Assembly: GCA_014218235.1 (NCBI GenBank)
Contig: CM024766.1
Span: 19,131,346 to 19,195,345 of the forward strand
DNA: 64,000 bases
Origin: Colocasia esculenta
Lineage: Eukaryota; Streptophyta; Magnoliopsida; Alismatales; Araceae
Reading direction: 5' to 3'
Shown: piece by piece, positions 10,671 to 22,103 of the stretch
Layout: the number at the start of each line of letters is the position of its first letter
Numbering within the stretch: position 1 is the first letter of the stretch
Program-made: the position numbers and the translations under genes
Notes under the pieces: model-generated
Told to the model about the DNA's origin: nothing
The model's database searches: none
The model's input: only the letters and a program-made list of their open reading frames with translations

Positions 10671-12447
10671 TGTAGGTCTCGGGTCTTTAGTGGATCCTTA
10701 TTGGGTCTGTAGTGGTCCGTGGTGGTTGACGACAAGACCATTGTCGTTGACTTGGGGTTGGTTGACGGCCAGGGCTTGCCGTTGAGTCTGAGTCAGCGTC
10801 CAGCGATGTGGACGTTTGATGAAGAACTCAACGACAGGGGATGTGGACGTCAATCTGTAGGCGGTTCAGTTGGCGGCCAGAGATGTTGACGTCGACTAAC
10901 CAGTCCTGTTGATATAGGGCAAACCGAGAGCATAGCTCTTCTTCTCCTTTCCTCTCCTCCTTCCACCTTAGCTTTTCTTGATTCCTGCAGCTTCTGTTGG
11001 GTGATTTGAGCTCGTGGGAAGCCCCTGGATCGTGCGGCGTGCTTGATCGGGCGGGAAACGCGAGGTTTCGGTGTAATTCGCGCGGAGTCTTCGGGGAGAT
11101 CCGGCGCGTTGGTGGGCTGTTGGGGATTGAAGCGTTCTGAGGTAGGGACTTAACCTCTATAACCTTCCCCAGCAAACCAGCATGTCCAATAACTGAATTG
11201 ATGTGCAAATCATGGTTTAGGGTTGGGTATATCATGCCGGAATTGAGGGTGGTTTGGATAATCTAGGTGTAGATTGTCTTATTATGATGTTCTGGTAGTA
11301 TAAACTGATGTGAGGAAGTGGTTCCCTCCATCAGTCAGAGTTTAGTTTAGTGTTTCTGCCCATTGGGACTGATTCGGTTCAGTTCGGGTATGGGGGAGCT
11401 GAAGATATCAACGTCCACATCTGTTGACGTTGAGATCTTCAGGGGTGAATTAAACGACAAGGTCGATTGCCGTTATCTTGTTAACGACATGAGGGTGCCG
11501 TTTACCCCATGTTGGCGGCAATCGATGTGGCCGTTTATATCCTGTCTCCCAGCAGACCTGAGTTGTGTGGTTAGAAGCGATTGACATGTGATGTCCGCCC
11601 TAATAGACATATGGGCCAGGCTTAGAGTGTGACTCCGCCTGTGCTTTTGAGTAGTAGTTGTAGCACGAGGTGTTTACTGACTGTACGGGGTTCAGACGTT
11701 GAGTGTGTTCCGTCTGTTGTACGCGTGTTGCGTTACTGGTGTACCCGTTTTGTTGTGTTACCTAGGCGTGGGTGCGACTCCGTCTAGACGACTAGCGTAC
11801 TCCTTGTGGTGGTTTTGAGCCGGTCTCCATGGAGCCCCTTCTCTACCGCTAGGGTCAAGCGTAGGGGAAAAACCGGTCGTGGACCAGACGCGGAGAGAGA
11901 GAGCGTTGTAGTGTGCACACGTGGCTGGGGTTGAGAGCCTCTGTGGTGACGGACGCCGAGCCACAGACCCTAGCTGAGTCCTACTTGCTGTGTGTGTGTG
12001 AGTGTGTGTTACTGAGCCGCGTGGTTTACAGTTTTGTGTGTGGTGCGACGTGTACTTACTTTCAGTTTTTACTTTCCGCACTTTAGACTGTTGCCTGGGG
12101 GTTACTTTTCCCTACTGGGTCTCTTTCTTGAGACTCACTCCCTTCCCTTTCAGGTGGGTCTTCGTCGACTCCCGTTCCAGGCGAGTCTAGCCACTCCGGT
12201 GTTGGTGCTCCCTAGCTGCAGTGAGTAGTACCTTTTTGTTGTACTTCTGTACTCTGTACTTGCTCAGACTCTGAGGTATATGATATGTTCATAGTAGTTG
12301 AATTTTACTGCTTTGCATGGTGTGTATCTTCTTACATATAGTCTCCTCGGACTCTAAATTCCTACCCTTCCGAGCTTGTCTCGTGGGTTAGCGGGTCAGA
12401 ATTCGGGTTACTGGTTGTTACTGGTAATGCGGATTCTGGGTCGTACA
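10671..12447 (+). repeat. G4 5' LTR (1777 bp)
   Basis: Starts TGTAGGTCTCGGG and ends GGGTCGTACA. Relative to the 3' LTR it lacks one A at the start, and a segment of about 50 bp that lies at about 18353-18405 in the 3' copy. It carries CG dyads at 10728-10747 (GACGA..GTCGT) and 11411-11430 (ACGTC..GACGT). Confidence 0.93.
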
Positions 12448-12450
12448 GTT

Positions 12451-12462
12451 TGGTATCAGAGC
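12451..12462 (+). other. G4 primer-binding site
   Basis: TGGTATCAGAGC, complementary to the 3' end of initiator tRNA-Met, three bases after the 5' LTR. Confidence 0.93.
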
Positions 12463-12596
12463 TGGTCTGATGAGATATATATAAGAAATACCCATCATGT
12501 TAACTCAGAGCATAAAGAGTACAGCTGCATGTAGTAGCTATGTAGCCCGGAGTTAGTTAGTGTATTTATGTGTGTATTTTTTCTGTGTGTAGTTCT

Positions 12597-13660
12597 ATGG
12601 CGCCTAGGCGACGTCCTAGAGAGGGAGTAGCCGAGCAGGCGACTCGTCCAGAGGTTGGAGATGCTCCGCCACCTCAGCAGACGCAGCCTTTGCCACAGGA
12701 CGCTCATAGTGGTATTGTTCCGCCGCCGCCACCTCCACCTCAGGTAGCTCAGGGATTAGACATGACTCATTTTCTTGAGGGGATGGCTCAGTTTGTTGCT
12801 CAGCACCGTGACGCGCCGGTACCCCAGGGTGGTACTGGGAGGGTGTTGAGGGAGTTCTTGCAGTTTCAGCTCCTCAGTTTTTGGGCCAGCCTGATCCAGA
12901 TGCAGCGCGAGCATGGTTAGATGCAGTGGAGCGGACTTTTCGTTCCATGGAGTGTGTTTCAGAGGAGCGAGTGCTGCTAGCCAGTTACCAGTTGCAGGCG
13001 CAGGCGTTGACTTGGTGGTCCGCTGAGTGGGAGACTACTTTCAGTCTCGCCCACTTAGGCAGATTCCGTGGCAGGAGTTTGTTGTTTCTTTGAGAGAGCC
13101 TTCTGTCCTACTTACGTCGGACGGAGAGGTTGTACCAGTTCTGGACTTGCAGCAGAGGGACTCTACGGTGGTGCAGTACAGGGCTAGATTTGTGGAGCTA
13201 GGGCGTTATGCTCCGCAGATTATGGGAGATGAGGGTCTGAGGACTCAGCAGTTTGTGAGAGGCTTGAGGCCAGAGCTCAGGCAGGCGCTGATAGTTGCTC
13301 GTGTCACAGACTTGGATGCGGCCTATCAGACAGCGGCAGCGTTGGAGGCAGACACCTTGCGGACTCGTGCTCGGAGTGCAGAGGTTCAGACGCAGGTAGT
13401 TCCTTCTCAGCCTCACCAGCAGCAGGGTAGTGTGCAGACGACCCCGAGGACTACGACTTCTTACGCGTCCACTTCTACTGGGACGACGGCGAAGTCAGGA
13501 TCTCGGAGGAGTTTCGGCGTGATAGGAGGCAGGCAGAGCAGAGGCAGCAGTCGGTTGGGAGTGTTCAGCAGCCGACAGGTCAGCCTTCGCAGCAGGTACA
13601 GCGTACTTTTGCTGGGCAGTGTTACGGTGTGACCAGATGGGTCATATGGCGCGAGATTGT
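12597..13660 (+). pseudogene. gag: G4 gag pseudogene with broken zinc knuckle
   Basis: Capsid and nucleocapsid precursor. The ATG at 12597 follows the primer-binding site by about 135 bp and opens MAPRRRPREGVAEQ, then a Pro/Gln-rich stretch (PPPPPPP). Frameshifts near 12880 and 13050 split the capsid core: RAWLDAVERTFRSMEC and SYQLQAQALTWW in one frame, then VQYRARFVELGRYAPQIMG and RGLRPELRQAL in the next. The nucleocapsid CCHC box spans 13620-13660 (C, C, MGHMARDC), with one base missing between its first two cysteines (13626-13627), so the knuckle itself is out of frame. The tail is Gln-rich with a CAG run near 13703-13730. Confidence 0.88.
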
Positions 13661-14330
13661 CCTTTGTTACCTCGTGTGCCGCAGCAGCAGACCCAGTCAC
13701 AGCCCCGAGCAGCAGCAGCAGCAGCAGCAGGCACCAGTGCAGCAGCGTCAGCAGACCGGAGGTTCTGGTGGGTCGAGAGGTAGAGGTCGTGTTACCCACT
13801 TGACTCGTGCAGACGCGGAGGCAGCTCACCTGGTGGAAGGTACTGTTTCAGTTTTTGGTTATGCAGCTAGAGTCTTGTTTGATTCCGGTGCCTCTCACTC
13901 TTTTGTGTCTGAGGACTTTTTAGACTCCCTTGGAGAGTTGAGTTCGGGAGAGTCTGTTGAGTTAGCAGTAGAGTTGCCGACAGGGGACTTTGTCCTTACG
14001 TCCTACTGTCTGAGGAGGTACCTGTGCAGTTGCAGGATCAGTTGTTGTCAGCCTGTCTGTTTGCCTTGCAGTTGCATGATTATGATGTGATTTTGGGTAT
14101 GGATGGTTGGAGCGGTATGGTGCAGTGATGGATTGCCAGAAGAAGAGGGTGCACTTGCGGATACCTGGAGCAGCGGCGTTCTACTTCCAGGGTATCGTAC
14201 CTCTTACTTCTCGCTTTTTAGTTTCTGCTTTGAGGGCAGGGAGGTTACTTGCTTCTGGTTGTCAGGGTTTCCTAGTTTCTGCAGTGACTCTTGACCAGAT
14301 TGCTCGGGGGTGGGGGACATTCCTGTAGTG
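13661..14330 (+). pseudogene. pol: G4 protease pseudogene
   Basis: Aspartic protease that would process the polyprotein. After a Gln/Gly-rich linker (GGSRGRGRVTHLTRADAEAA) comes the active site VLFDSGASHSFVS, catalytic Asp at 13881-13883 in the intact DSG form. A frameshift near 14000 moves the C-terminal half (DCQKKRVHLRIPG, FYFQGIVPLTSRF) to another frame (14107-14328), where a stop follows. The order gag, protease, RT and the active-site form match chromoviruses. Confidence 0.87.
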
Positions 14331-15150
14331 TGTGAGTTTCGGATGTTTTTCCGGAAGAGTTGCCTGGTTTACCACCAGAGAGAGAGATTGAGTTTACTGT
14401 AGAGTTGGTTCCTGGCACTTACCTTTTGCGCAGGCACCGTACCGTATGGCACCAGCAGAGTTGAGGGAGTTGAAGAGGCAGCTTGAGGAGTTGTTGGAGA
14501 AGGGCTATATCCGTCCTAGCTTTTCTCCGTGGGGGTCACCTGTTTTGTTTGTCCGGAAGAAGGATGGTAGCCTGAGGTTGTGTATCGATTATAGGAAGCT
14601 AAATCAAGTGACCATCAAGAATAGGTATCCTTTGCCTAGGATTGATGATCTCTTTGATCAGCTTCAGTCTGCTCGTGTCTTCTCGAAGATTGACTTGAGG
14701 TCGGGCTACTATCAGTTGCGGATTAGAGATTCGGACATTGAGAGGACTGCTTTTCGGACCAGATATGGACACTTTGAGTTTTTGGTGATGCCGTTTGGGC
14801 TCACCAATGCTCCAGCAGCCTTCATGGATCTGATGCACCGGGTGTTCCACCAGTTCTTGGACCGGTTTGTCGTGGTGTGTTGACGACATTCTGGTGTACT
14901 CCGTTCGGAGGAGGAGCACGCCGAGCACCTGAGGATCGTGTTGCAGATTTGCGAGAGCACCAGTTGTATGCCAAACTTAGTAAGTGTGAGTTTTGGCTAC
15001 AACAGGTTCACTTTTTGGGGCACGTGATCTCAGGTGAGGGAGTTTCTGTGGATCCAGCGAAGGTTGAGGCAGTTTTGCAGTGGGAGAGTCCCAGATCTGT
15101 GTCTGAGATTCGTAGCTTTCTGGGTTTGGCAGGTTACTACCGCAGTTTGT
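14331..15150 (+). pseudogene. pol: G4 reverse transcriptase pseudogene
   Basis: RNA-dependent DNA polymerase region. A degraded leader (14331-14445, LPGLPPEREIEFTVELVPGT) precedes the fingers (KRQLEELLEKGYIRPSFSPW, FVRKKDGSLRLCIDYRKLN) and palm (FSKIDLRSGYYQLRI, MPFGLTNAPAAFMDLMHRVF). The catalytic VDDIL motif is at 14879-14893, but a frameshift just before it puts it out of frame with the upstream domain. The thumb follows at 14950-15150 (YAKLSKCEFWLQQVHFLGHV, RSFLGLAGYYR). Catalytic residues can all be read; the frame cannot. Confidence 0.9.
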
Positions 15151-15880
15151 TCGAGATTTTCTCAGGTTGCACCCTTGACTCGGTTGACGAGAAAGGGAGT
15201 TCAGTTTGTGTGGTCGGAGCAGTGTGAGCAGAGTTTCATAGAGTTGAAGCGACTGCTTACGTCGGCGCCAGTTCTTGCCTTACCTTCAGGTGAGGAGGGT
15301 TTTGAGGTTTGCACAGATGCTTCAGGTGTTGGTTTGGGTGCGGTCTTGATGCAGCAGGGCCGAGTGGTGGCTTATGCGTCTCGCCAGCTTAAGCCCCACG
15401 AGGAGAGTTACCCGACCCACGACCTAGAGCTTGCAGCTGTGGTGTTTGCTTTACGGATTTGGCGTCTTTACTTGTACGGAGTGAGTTTTGTAGTCCGTAC
15501 CGACCACCAGAGTTTGAGATATGTGTTTTCTCAGAGGGATCTGAATATGAGGCAGCGTCGATGGATGGAATATCTGAAAGACTATGATTTCAGCATTGAG
15601 TATAAGCCTGGAAAGGCGAATGTAGTTGCAGATGCCTTGAGTAGGAAAGCACAGATGAGTCATCTGATGCTTAGAGAGTGGCAGTTGTGGCAGTCTGCGA
15701 CAGAGGGGTCTTTCAGAGTTTCTTCCAGTCGTCGTCAGTGTGTGTTGGGCAGTTTGTTAGCAGCTCCGCGTGTTGTGAGACAGGTTGCTGAGGCTCAGCA
15801 GGCAGATCCCGAGTTGCACAGTGTGTTGCTTCTCCAGAGGTTGAGCTTTGTGAGGACGGGACTGTTAGGTTCGAGATAGA
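15151..15880 (+). pseudogene. pol: G4 RNase H pseudogene
   Basis: RNase H would remove template RNA during reverse transcription. Motifs in order: VCTDASGVGLGAVL (first catalytic Asp at 15316-15318), YPTHDLELAAVVFAL (Glu), VVRTDHQSLRYVFSQ (Asp) and NVVADALSRK (Asp). The connection from RT (LFEIFSGCTLDSV...) is frameshifted near 15150-15200. The frame then runs through a spacer to a stop at 15877-15879. Confidence 0.9.
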
Positions 15881-15884
15881 CTCT

Positions 15885-17209
15885 ATGTTCCTGTTGAGGA
15901 GTCTATCAGGAGAGTGTGTTGCAGGAGGCACATGGTTCCAGGTACTCTATTCATCCAGGGGCGACCAAGATGTACCACAGGTTGAGACGTCAGTTTTGGT
16001 GGCCTGGGATGAAGAGAGACATAGCGGCTTTGTTGTTGCTAGGTGTTTGGTCTGTCAGCAGGTGAAGGCCGAACATCAGCGTCCAGGAGGACTTGTGCAG
16101 CCGTTAGAGATTCCGATGTGGAAGTGGGACCATGTTACGACTGACTTTGTTTGTGGTTTGCCGAGGACAGCTGGAGGTTTTGATAGCATTTGGGTTCTTG
16201 TGGACAGATTGACGAAGACTGCCAGATTCTTGCCTGTCAGGACTAGTTGGGGTGTGAGTAGGTTGGCCGCGTTGTACGTAGAGCGGATTGTTCCTTTGCA
16301 TGGAGTGCCGATCTCTATCGTGTCAGACAGAGATTCTCGCTTCACTTCTGGGTTCTGGCGCAGTTTCCAGAGAGCTTTGGGGACAGAGTTGGCTTTTAGT
16401 TCGCCTACCACCCTCAGTCAGACGGTCAGTCAGAGCGGACTATCCAGACTTTGGAGGACATGCTTAGAGCTTGTTGCCTGGAGTGGCAGGGTCGTGGACA
16501 GTTCACTTGCCGTTGGTCGAGTTTGCATATAATAATAGTTATCACTCCAGTATCGGTTTGGCACCATATGAGGCTTTGTACGGACGACCGTGTCGCACTC
16601 CTCTTGACTGGTTCGAGGTTGGCGAGCGAGTTGTCACGGGGCCGGAGTTGGTTCAGCAGTCAGTTGAGGTAGTTCAGCTTGTGAGACAGAGGCTTCAGAC
16701 AGCTCAGAGTCGGCAGAAGAGTTATGCAGATCAGCGCAGGCGACCGCTCGAGTTTCAGGTAGGAGACCAGGTGTTTGTTCGTGTGTCTCCTATGAAGGGA
16801 GTGGTGAGGTTCGGTAAGCGTGGAAAGTTGAGTCCTCGCTTTATTGGGCCTTTTACCATTTCTGAGCGTGTCGGAGTTTGGCGTACAGACTTGAGCTTCC
16901 GTCAGAGTTGGCAGCAGTGCACGACGTGTTTCACGTGTCGATGCTTCGGAGGTATCTTTCTGACGAGTCTCACGTTCTGCAGAGTGCAGAGTGGTCTGAG
17001 GTGACTCCAGTGTTGACTGTACAGAGTTTCCGTTGCACATTGAGGATCGCCGAGTTCAGAGGTTGAGGAACAAGGCAATCCCTTTAGTTCGTGTTGCGTG
17101 GCAGCGGCACTCCGGTGGTGAGTCGACATGGGAGCGGGAGGACGAGATGCGCGAGCATTTTCCGTACCTCTTTGGTGAGTCTTCTTTCCTTATGTTGTTT
17201 GAATTTTGA
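15885..17209 (+). pseudogene. pol: G4 integrase and chromodomain-like tail pseudogene
   Basis: Would insert the cDNA. The N-terminal HHCC zinc site is disrupted by frameshift (only ARCLVCQQVKAEHQRPGG is clear, near 16040). The core has DHVTTDFVCGLPRT (first Asp), VSDRDSRFTSGFW (second Asp, 16325-16327) and, after a frameshift near 16410, QSERTIQTLEDML (Glu, about 16433). Then VEFAYNNSYHSSIGLAPYEA, FQVGDQVFVRVSPMKG, KGKLSPRFIGPFTI, a frameshift near 16870, VHDVFHVSMLRRYL, and at 17070-17209 the tail KAIPLVRVAWQ, STWEREDEMREHFPYLFG, with the stop at 17207-17209, 12 bp before the purine tract. The tail places G4 in the Tekay-like chromoviruses. Confidence 0.9.
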
Positions 17210-17221
17210 GGGCAAAATTCC

Positions 17222-17236
17222 TTAAGGGGGGAGAGC
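17222..17236 (+). other. G4 polypurine tract
   Basis: TTAAGGGGGGAGAGC directly abuts the 3' LTR at 17237. Confidence 0.9.
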
Positions 17237-19062
17237 TGTAAGGTCTCGGGTCTTTAGTGGATCCTTATTGGGTCTGTAGTGGTCTGTGTGGTTGACGACA
17301 AGACCATTGTCGTTGACTTGGGGTTGACGGCCAGGGCTTGCCGTTGAGTCTGAGTCAGCGTCCAGCGATGTGGACGTCTGATGTTGAACTCACGACAGGG
17401 GATGGACGTCAGTCTGTAGGCGGTTCAGTTGGCGGCCAGAGATGTTGACGTCGACTAACCAGTCCTGTTGAAATAGGGCAGCCCGAGAGCAGAGCTCTTC
17501 TTCTCCTTTCCTCTCCTTCCTTCCACCTTAGCTTTTCTTGATTCCTGCAGCTTCTGTTGGGTGATTTGAGCTCGTGGGAAGCCCCTGGATCGTGTGGCGT
17601 TGCTTGATCGGGCGGGAAACGCGAGGTTTTGGTGTGATTCGCGCGGAGTCTTCGGGGAGATCAGGCGCGTTGGTGGCTGTTTGGGGATTTTAAGCGTTCT
17701 GAGGTAGGGACTTAACCCTATAACCTTCCCAGCAAACCAGCATGTCCAATTAACTGAATTGATGTGCAAATCATGGTTTAGGGTTTGGGTTATATCATGC
17801 CGGAATTGAGGGTGGTTTGGATAATCTAGGTGTTAGATTGTCTATTATGATGTTCTGGTAGTATAAACTGATGTGAGGAAGTGTTCCCTCCATCAGTCAG
17901 AGTTTAGTTTAGTGTTTTCTACCAGTTCATTGGGTCTGGAAGTCATCTGGGTATGGGGACTGAAGATATCAACGTCCACATCTGTTGACGTTGAGATCTT
18001 CAGGGGTGAATTAAACGACAAGGTCGATTGCCGTTTAGTTCCTGTTAACGACATGAGGGTTGCGTTTACCCCATGTTGGCGGCAATCGATGTGGCCGTTT
18101 ATATCCTGTCTCCCAGCAGACTTGAGTTGTGTGGTTAGAGGCGATTGACATGTGATGTCCGCCCTAATAGCACATTGGGCCAGGCTTAGAGTGTGACTCC
18201 GCCTGTGCTTGAGTAGTGTTTGTGGCACGAGGTGTTTTACTACTGTACGGGTTTCAGACGTTGAGTGTGTTCGTCTGTTGTACGCGTTGCGTTACCGTGT
18301 ACCCGTTTCTGTTGTGTTACCTAGGCGTGGGTGCGACTCCGTCTAGACGACTAGCGTGTGGTTGTCCTCCGCTAGTGAGCCGGGACATCGAGTGCGACTC
18401 TGTCCTGTGCGTACTCCTTGTGGTGGTTTGAGCCGGTCTCCGTGGAGCCCCTTCTCTACCGCTAGGGTCAAGCGTAGGGAAAAACCGGTCGTGGACCAGA
18501 TGCGAGAGAGAGAGCGTCTGTAGTGTGCACACGTGGCTGGGGTTGAGAGCCTCTGTGGTGACGGGACGCCGAGCCACAGACCCTAGCTGAGTCCTACTTG
18601 CTGTGTGTGTGAGTGTGTGTTACTGAGCCGCGTGGTTTACAGTTTTGTGTGTGGTGCGACGTGTACCTACTTACAGTTTTTACTTTCCGCACTTTAGACT
18701 GTTACCGGTGGGGTTACTTTTCCCTACTGGGTCTCTTTCTTGAGACTCACTCCCTTCCCTTTCAGGTGGGTCTTCGTCGACTCCCGTTCCAGGCGAGTCT
18801 AGCCACTCCGGTGTTGGTGCTCCCTAGCTGCAGTGAGTAGTACCTTTTTGTTGTACTTCTGTACTCTGTACTTTGCTCAGACTCTGAGTTGTATATGATA
18901 TGTTCATATAGTGGAATTTTACTGCTTTGCATGGTGTGTATCTTCTTACATATAGTCTCCTCGGACTCTAACTTCCTACCCTTCCGAGCTTGTCTCGTGG
19001 GTTAGCGGGTCAGAATTCGGGTTACTGGTTGTTACTGGTAATGCGGATTCTGGGTCGTTACA
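17237..19062 (+). repeat. G4 3' LTR (1826 bp)
   Basis: TGTAAGGTCTCGGG to GGGTCGTTACA, followed by the TSD copy TTATG. Keeps a segment of about 50 bp near 18353-18405 missing from the 5' LTR, bounded by short GCGT repeats, which suggests a deletion in the 5' copy. Confidence 0.93.
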
Positions 19063-19740
19063 TTATGTGATATAAAAGCATGTGAAAAATGTTAGATATC
19101 ATGCTAGGTTTTCTAGTAACCATGTGCTTAATTCCATGATCTATTTGTTTAGAAATATGATATGAATGAATTGCAATTGATACCATGAATCAAGTAGAAG
19201 ACCGTGTGTAGAAAGCATGTTATAGGTTATTCATGTGTACTTGTTTAGTTTGACATAAACCATGTGCCATACATCTCTTATTGTAAAAAAGATAGCTTGA
19301 ATGTGATATGTGTAAGGATGTGCTAATGGGTTACTTGCTGGGTCTTTGTGAAGACTCATACTTGCTTTAACATACAGGTGAGACAGGTCTCCCCGTGCTA
19401 GAGGAGGACATTGTGAGGAGCGACTCCGAGCGAGAGGAGTAGCTGTGCTTGTGGAGACCATTTGCTTAGCTTGTACTTTCTTTCACTAGTATGTGGACAA
19501 TGATGTTATGTTATAGACTTGTATAATTTTGGACATTGGTTATTTTCATTGCTACTCTATAGACTGTGGAATGTGTGATGGAATAAGAATATCTTTCATT
19601 TTTGTTGTACTTTCTTTTGTTATTTATGTTCATCTCTACCTACTGTGTTGTGTTGGGTACATGTCCCACTGTGACGGTGCACTTTATATCGATGTGGATT
19701 GGTATAATCATGTCGGTATAAAAAACGTCGTTACAGGTGT

Positions 19741-20703
19741 GGTGCCTTTGGCCAATGTGAGGTCATTGGGCCTTGGTTGTGGCTTTCGTGTGTGTTTGTG
19801 GATGTTGTGGGCCGAAGGTTTAGGCCCAAACAGCCCACAGGTTTTCTGGTGAAAAAGGCGATGGGGTATGTCGTCGCGTTTTAAACGCGACGGCTTCCTA
19901 CGTCGCAATTCACCAACTGCCTTTCCATGGCACGGCGCGATTGGTGACGGCCAGGTCTGTCGCGTTTAGTATGTTTTAAACACAAGGACTGCCTCCGTTG
20001 TGATTTTAACTGTGCATTTATTGCTCTGTTCTGGCCAGACAGAGCAGAGGAGCTTTGTCCGGCGGTGGGGGAGGCTGCTGCGGCGTCTCCTACGGTGTTT
20101 TTCGGCATTTGGTGGTTCGCGCGGTGTGGGGTCCATGTGAGGAGCGTGGGTGCACCGACGATGTGGAGGTTTTCATGTTTTACGGGCTCTTCAAGTTTGG
20201 TAGGGAGACTACCCTCTATTTTAATTGTTTAGGTGATTTAAATCTTTATAAATCATACAATAGATGTGTGTGTGATGGTGCTTTTTATGTTTTAAATGTT
20301 AAATCGATGGTTGGAGTGGACTGTGAAGTAGTTTTCTGAGTTGAGAAGGTTCAGTCATCCGCCGGGTAAGAATGAGAATGAGACGGGTTAGTCCATCGCA
20401 TTTCTCTTCCTCTGGTTTAGCTTGTGCAGCATTTTGAAACGTGACTGTAAAGTCCATCGCATTTTTGAATCGATTGTCGGAGAGGCGACGCTCGGGGGCG
20501 TCGCGTTTCTACCGATTTGATTAGCTTGATGTAATCGCGACAATGTAGACCGTCGCGATTTACACATCGACTGTTTACATTTGAAGTGTTTGGTTTGAAG
20601 GCGACGTATTGGGCTGTCGCGTTTAGGTCACGACCGCAGGCCTTTTCATGTTAAGTTATAAATGCGACCGATAGGGACGTCGCGATTTGATAGGCGACAT
20701 CTG
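19741..20703 (+). repeat. G3 LTR fragment, right piece
   Basis: Continuation of the fragment at 8630-8674 after solo LTR S1. Non-coding. An open frame at 20055-20339 has no recognisable product. It carries CG dyads at 19887-20683 and ends, by inference, where the C1 LTR starts at 20704. The end of the G3 LTR is not in the window. Confidence 0.6.
19887..20683. repeat. Cluster of 20-bp CG dyads in G3
   Basis: GCGAC-N10-GTCGC at 19887-19906, 20485-20504, 20537-20556, 20601-20620 and 20664-20683, all with perfect 5-bp arms. The copy at 20537 has 8-bp perfect arms (ATCGCGAC/GTCGCGAT). Spacers are unrelated to each other. The cleanest dyad set in the window. Confidence 0.82.
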
Positions 20704-22024
20704 TGTTCTATTGGGTTATGATTTGTATAATGATTGACTTGATGTTTGAATGCTTAAATGTTTTTGATAATGACATAATTGATGTTGAGAAGACATGAGA
20801 AGACATGATCAAATGAGATAACTATATGACCATATTTGCCTTCATGATATCTTACTTGAAGTGTCTTTTATGTAGGTGAGAATGAAAGTACAAGACAAGA
20901 AGAAAAACTCAAGCACAAAAGAACTGGAAAAGCATAAGAAGCACTCAGCTGTCGACAAGCCTGAAGCCATCTGTCGATAGCCAGTGAAGACAGTGAGCAG
21001 ACAAGCTACTGGAAAACAAGAAAGATCAGTAGCTGTCGACAGACAAGGTTCATCTGTCGACAGATCAGTCCATCTGTCGACAGCCAGAGGTCGTCTGTTG
21101 ACAGCCCAGCCTCCCAGCCAGAAACATGGTTCTGGAAGCCAAGATTGATGCAGTAGTTGTCGATAGCCAGAAGGCATCTGTCGACAGCCGTATGTTAAGT
21201 CACAACATGTGACCGACATGTGATCTGTATTAGGGTGTCCTCTTCTCTCACGAATTTCAAGCCTTGGACACTACTATATATAGCTCTTATGGACATATTT
21301 TCGTAGCAAGAAGCCTCCACACCAAACCCTAAGCAAAGAACAAGAAGAAGAAGGCTTTCTTTGCTGCTCTGCTTCAAGTCTCTAGTCTGTTCAAGAGAGA
21401 TCCATCTCAGGTGAAGAGTTGAAGCAGATTCGTCCTCAAGTCAAGCTTCATCATCATCATCTGATCTTCATCGACGTGAAGCTTGAAGTTCATCTAGACG
21501 AACAAGCTGAAGAGTTCAACCATCGGATTTGTTCTTCAACTCTGAACTCTTCTTTCACTTTATTTTCCATCATTTGTGTGTGTGTTGTTGGTTTGAGCAG
21601 TCCTTGTGCTCAACCCAAGTGTGTGTGATTGATCTAAGAGCGTGCTTGTCTCAGACATCGTGTGTGTGTTGTTGTTTGGGTCGAACTTGCTTGATAAGCA
21701 GTTTACCGTGTGTGTGTATGGACGGTGGACGTAGGATACACAAGTTGTGTAGTCCGAACCACCTTAAATCCTCGTGTGCTCTGGTTTGCATGATCTGACG
21801 TTAGATGTATGCTAGGCACGATCGTTTGTTCACACACTCGTCATATTGCTAATCTCCTAAGCACACCCTACACACACATCAAAGTTTAAATTTGATTCAC
21901 ATTAGTTTAAGTCTTCCTAAAGTCAGTCTTAATCTTAAAAAGAAGGTCAATTTGTTTTACTTGGTAGTAATCTATTCAACCCCCCTTCTAGATTACTACT
22001 TTAGGTAATTCTGCACACCCTTCA
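20704..22024 (+). repeat. C1 5' LTR (about 1321 bp)
   Basis: The end is fixed by CACCCTTCA and the adjoining primer-binding site. The start TGTTCTATTGGG at 20704 is chosen because it gives a length of 1321 bp, against 1320 bp for the related C5 LTR, and the usual SIRE layout of TGTT followed about 55 bp later by TTTTTGATAATGAC. A TATA box (TATATATA) lies at 21275-21282 and a C-tract (TTCAACCCCCCTTCTAGATT) near 21977-21996. Confidence 0.75.
20951..21185. repeat. GTCGAC pair array in C1 LTR
   Basis: GTCGAC words or one-base variants at 20951, 20973, 21035, 21056, 21076, 21097, 21159 and 21180. Steps within groups are 22, 21, 20, 21 and 21. Most sit in CTGTCGACAG. The array lies upstream of the TATA box, in the part of the LTR where U3 control sequences are expected. 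Confidence 0.85.
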
Positions 22025-22025
22025 A

Positions 22026-22037
22026 TAGGTATCAGAG
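22026..22037 (+). other. C1 primer-binding site
   Basis: TAGGTATCAGAG, one base off the Met-tRNA complement, immediately after the LTR end at 22024. Confidence 0.85.
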
Positions 22038-22103
22038 TGAGGTTTCTCCGATTTTATAGCTTTAATAGCTTGATCTAACGATTAAGAGAAGAGATTCTGT
22101 TTA

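Larger units (their letters stand above)
10671..19062 (+). mobile_element. G4: full-structure chromovirus retrotransposon (8392 bp)
   Basis: Complete in structure, dead in coding. 5' LTR 10671-12447, primer-binding site 12451-12462, gag, protease, RT, RNase H, integrase and chromodomain-like tail 12597-17209, purine tract 17222-17236, 3' LTR 17237-19062. TSD TTATG at 10666-10670 and 19063-19067. Inserted in the same orientation into solo LTR S1. The LTRs differ by many small changes and a 49-bp length difference, so the insertion is not recent. Confidence 0.95.
8675..19735 (+). mobile_element. S1: solo chromovirus LTR (2664 bp net), split by G4
   Basis: LTR from TGTAAGGCCCTC (8675) to AACGTCGTTACA (19735), flanked by perfect 5-bp copies GGTGT at 8670-8674 and 19736-19740. 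The G4 insertion removes 10671-19062 plus one TSD copy, leaving 8675-10670 joined to 19068-19735. No internal domain, gag or primer-binding site belongs to it, so it is a solo LTR left by recombination between two LTRs. Non-coding; the 8675-10670 part is AT-rich from 9600 on. Confidence 0.9.

Noticed and set aside
12451..12462. tRNA-like sequences at several TGGTATCAGAGC sites
   Set aside because: They are 12-base primer-binding sites only; no cloverleaf sequence follows.
13461..13829. 122-codon minus-strand frame opposite G4 gag
   Set aside because: Antisense shadow of the gag tail and CAG repeat; its Leu run is the complement of polyQ.
20055..20339. 94-codon Gly/Cys-rich open frame, possible small protein
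   Set aside because: Inside the G3 LTR fragment, flanked by CG dyads, with no recognisable motif.
21203..21377. Possible signal-peptide-like frame (LLLLVLCLGFGVEAS) on the minus strand in the C1 LTR
   Set aside because: Only about 60 codons, antisense to the LTR leader downstream of the TATA box, not conserved in C5.
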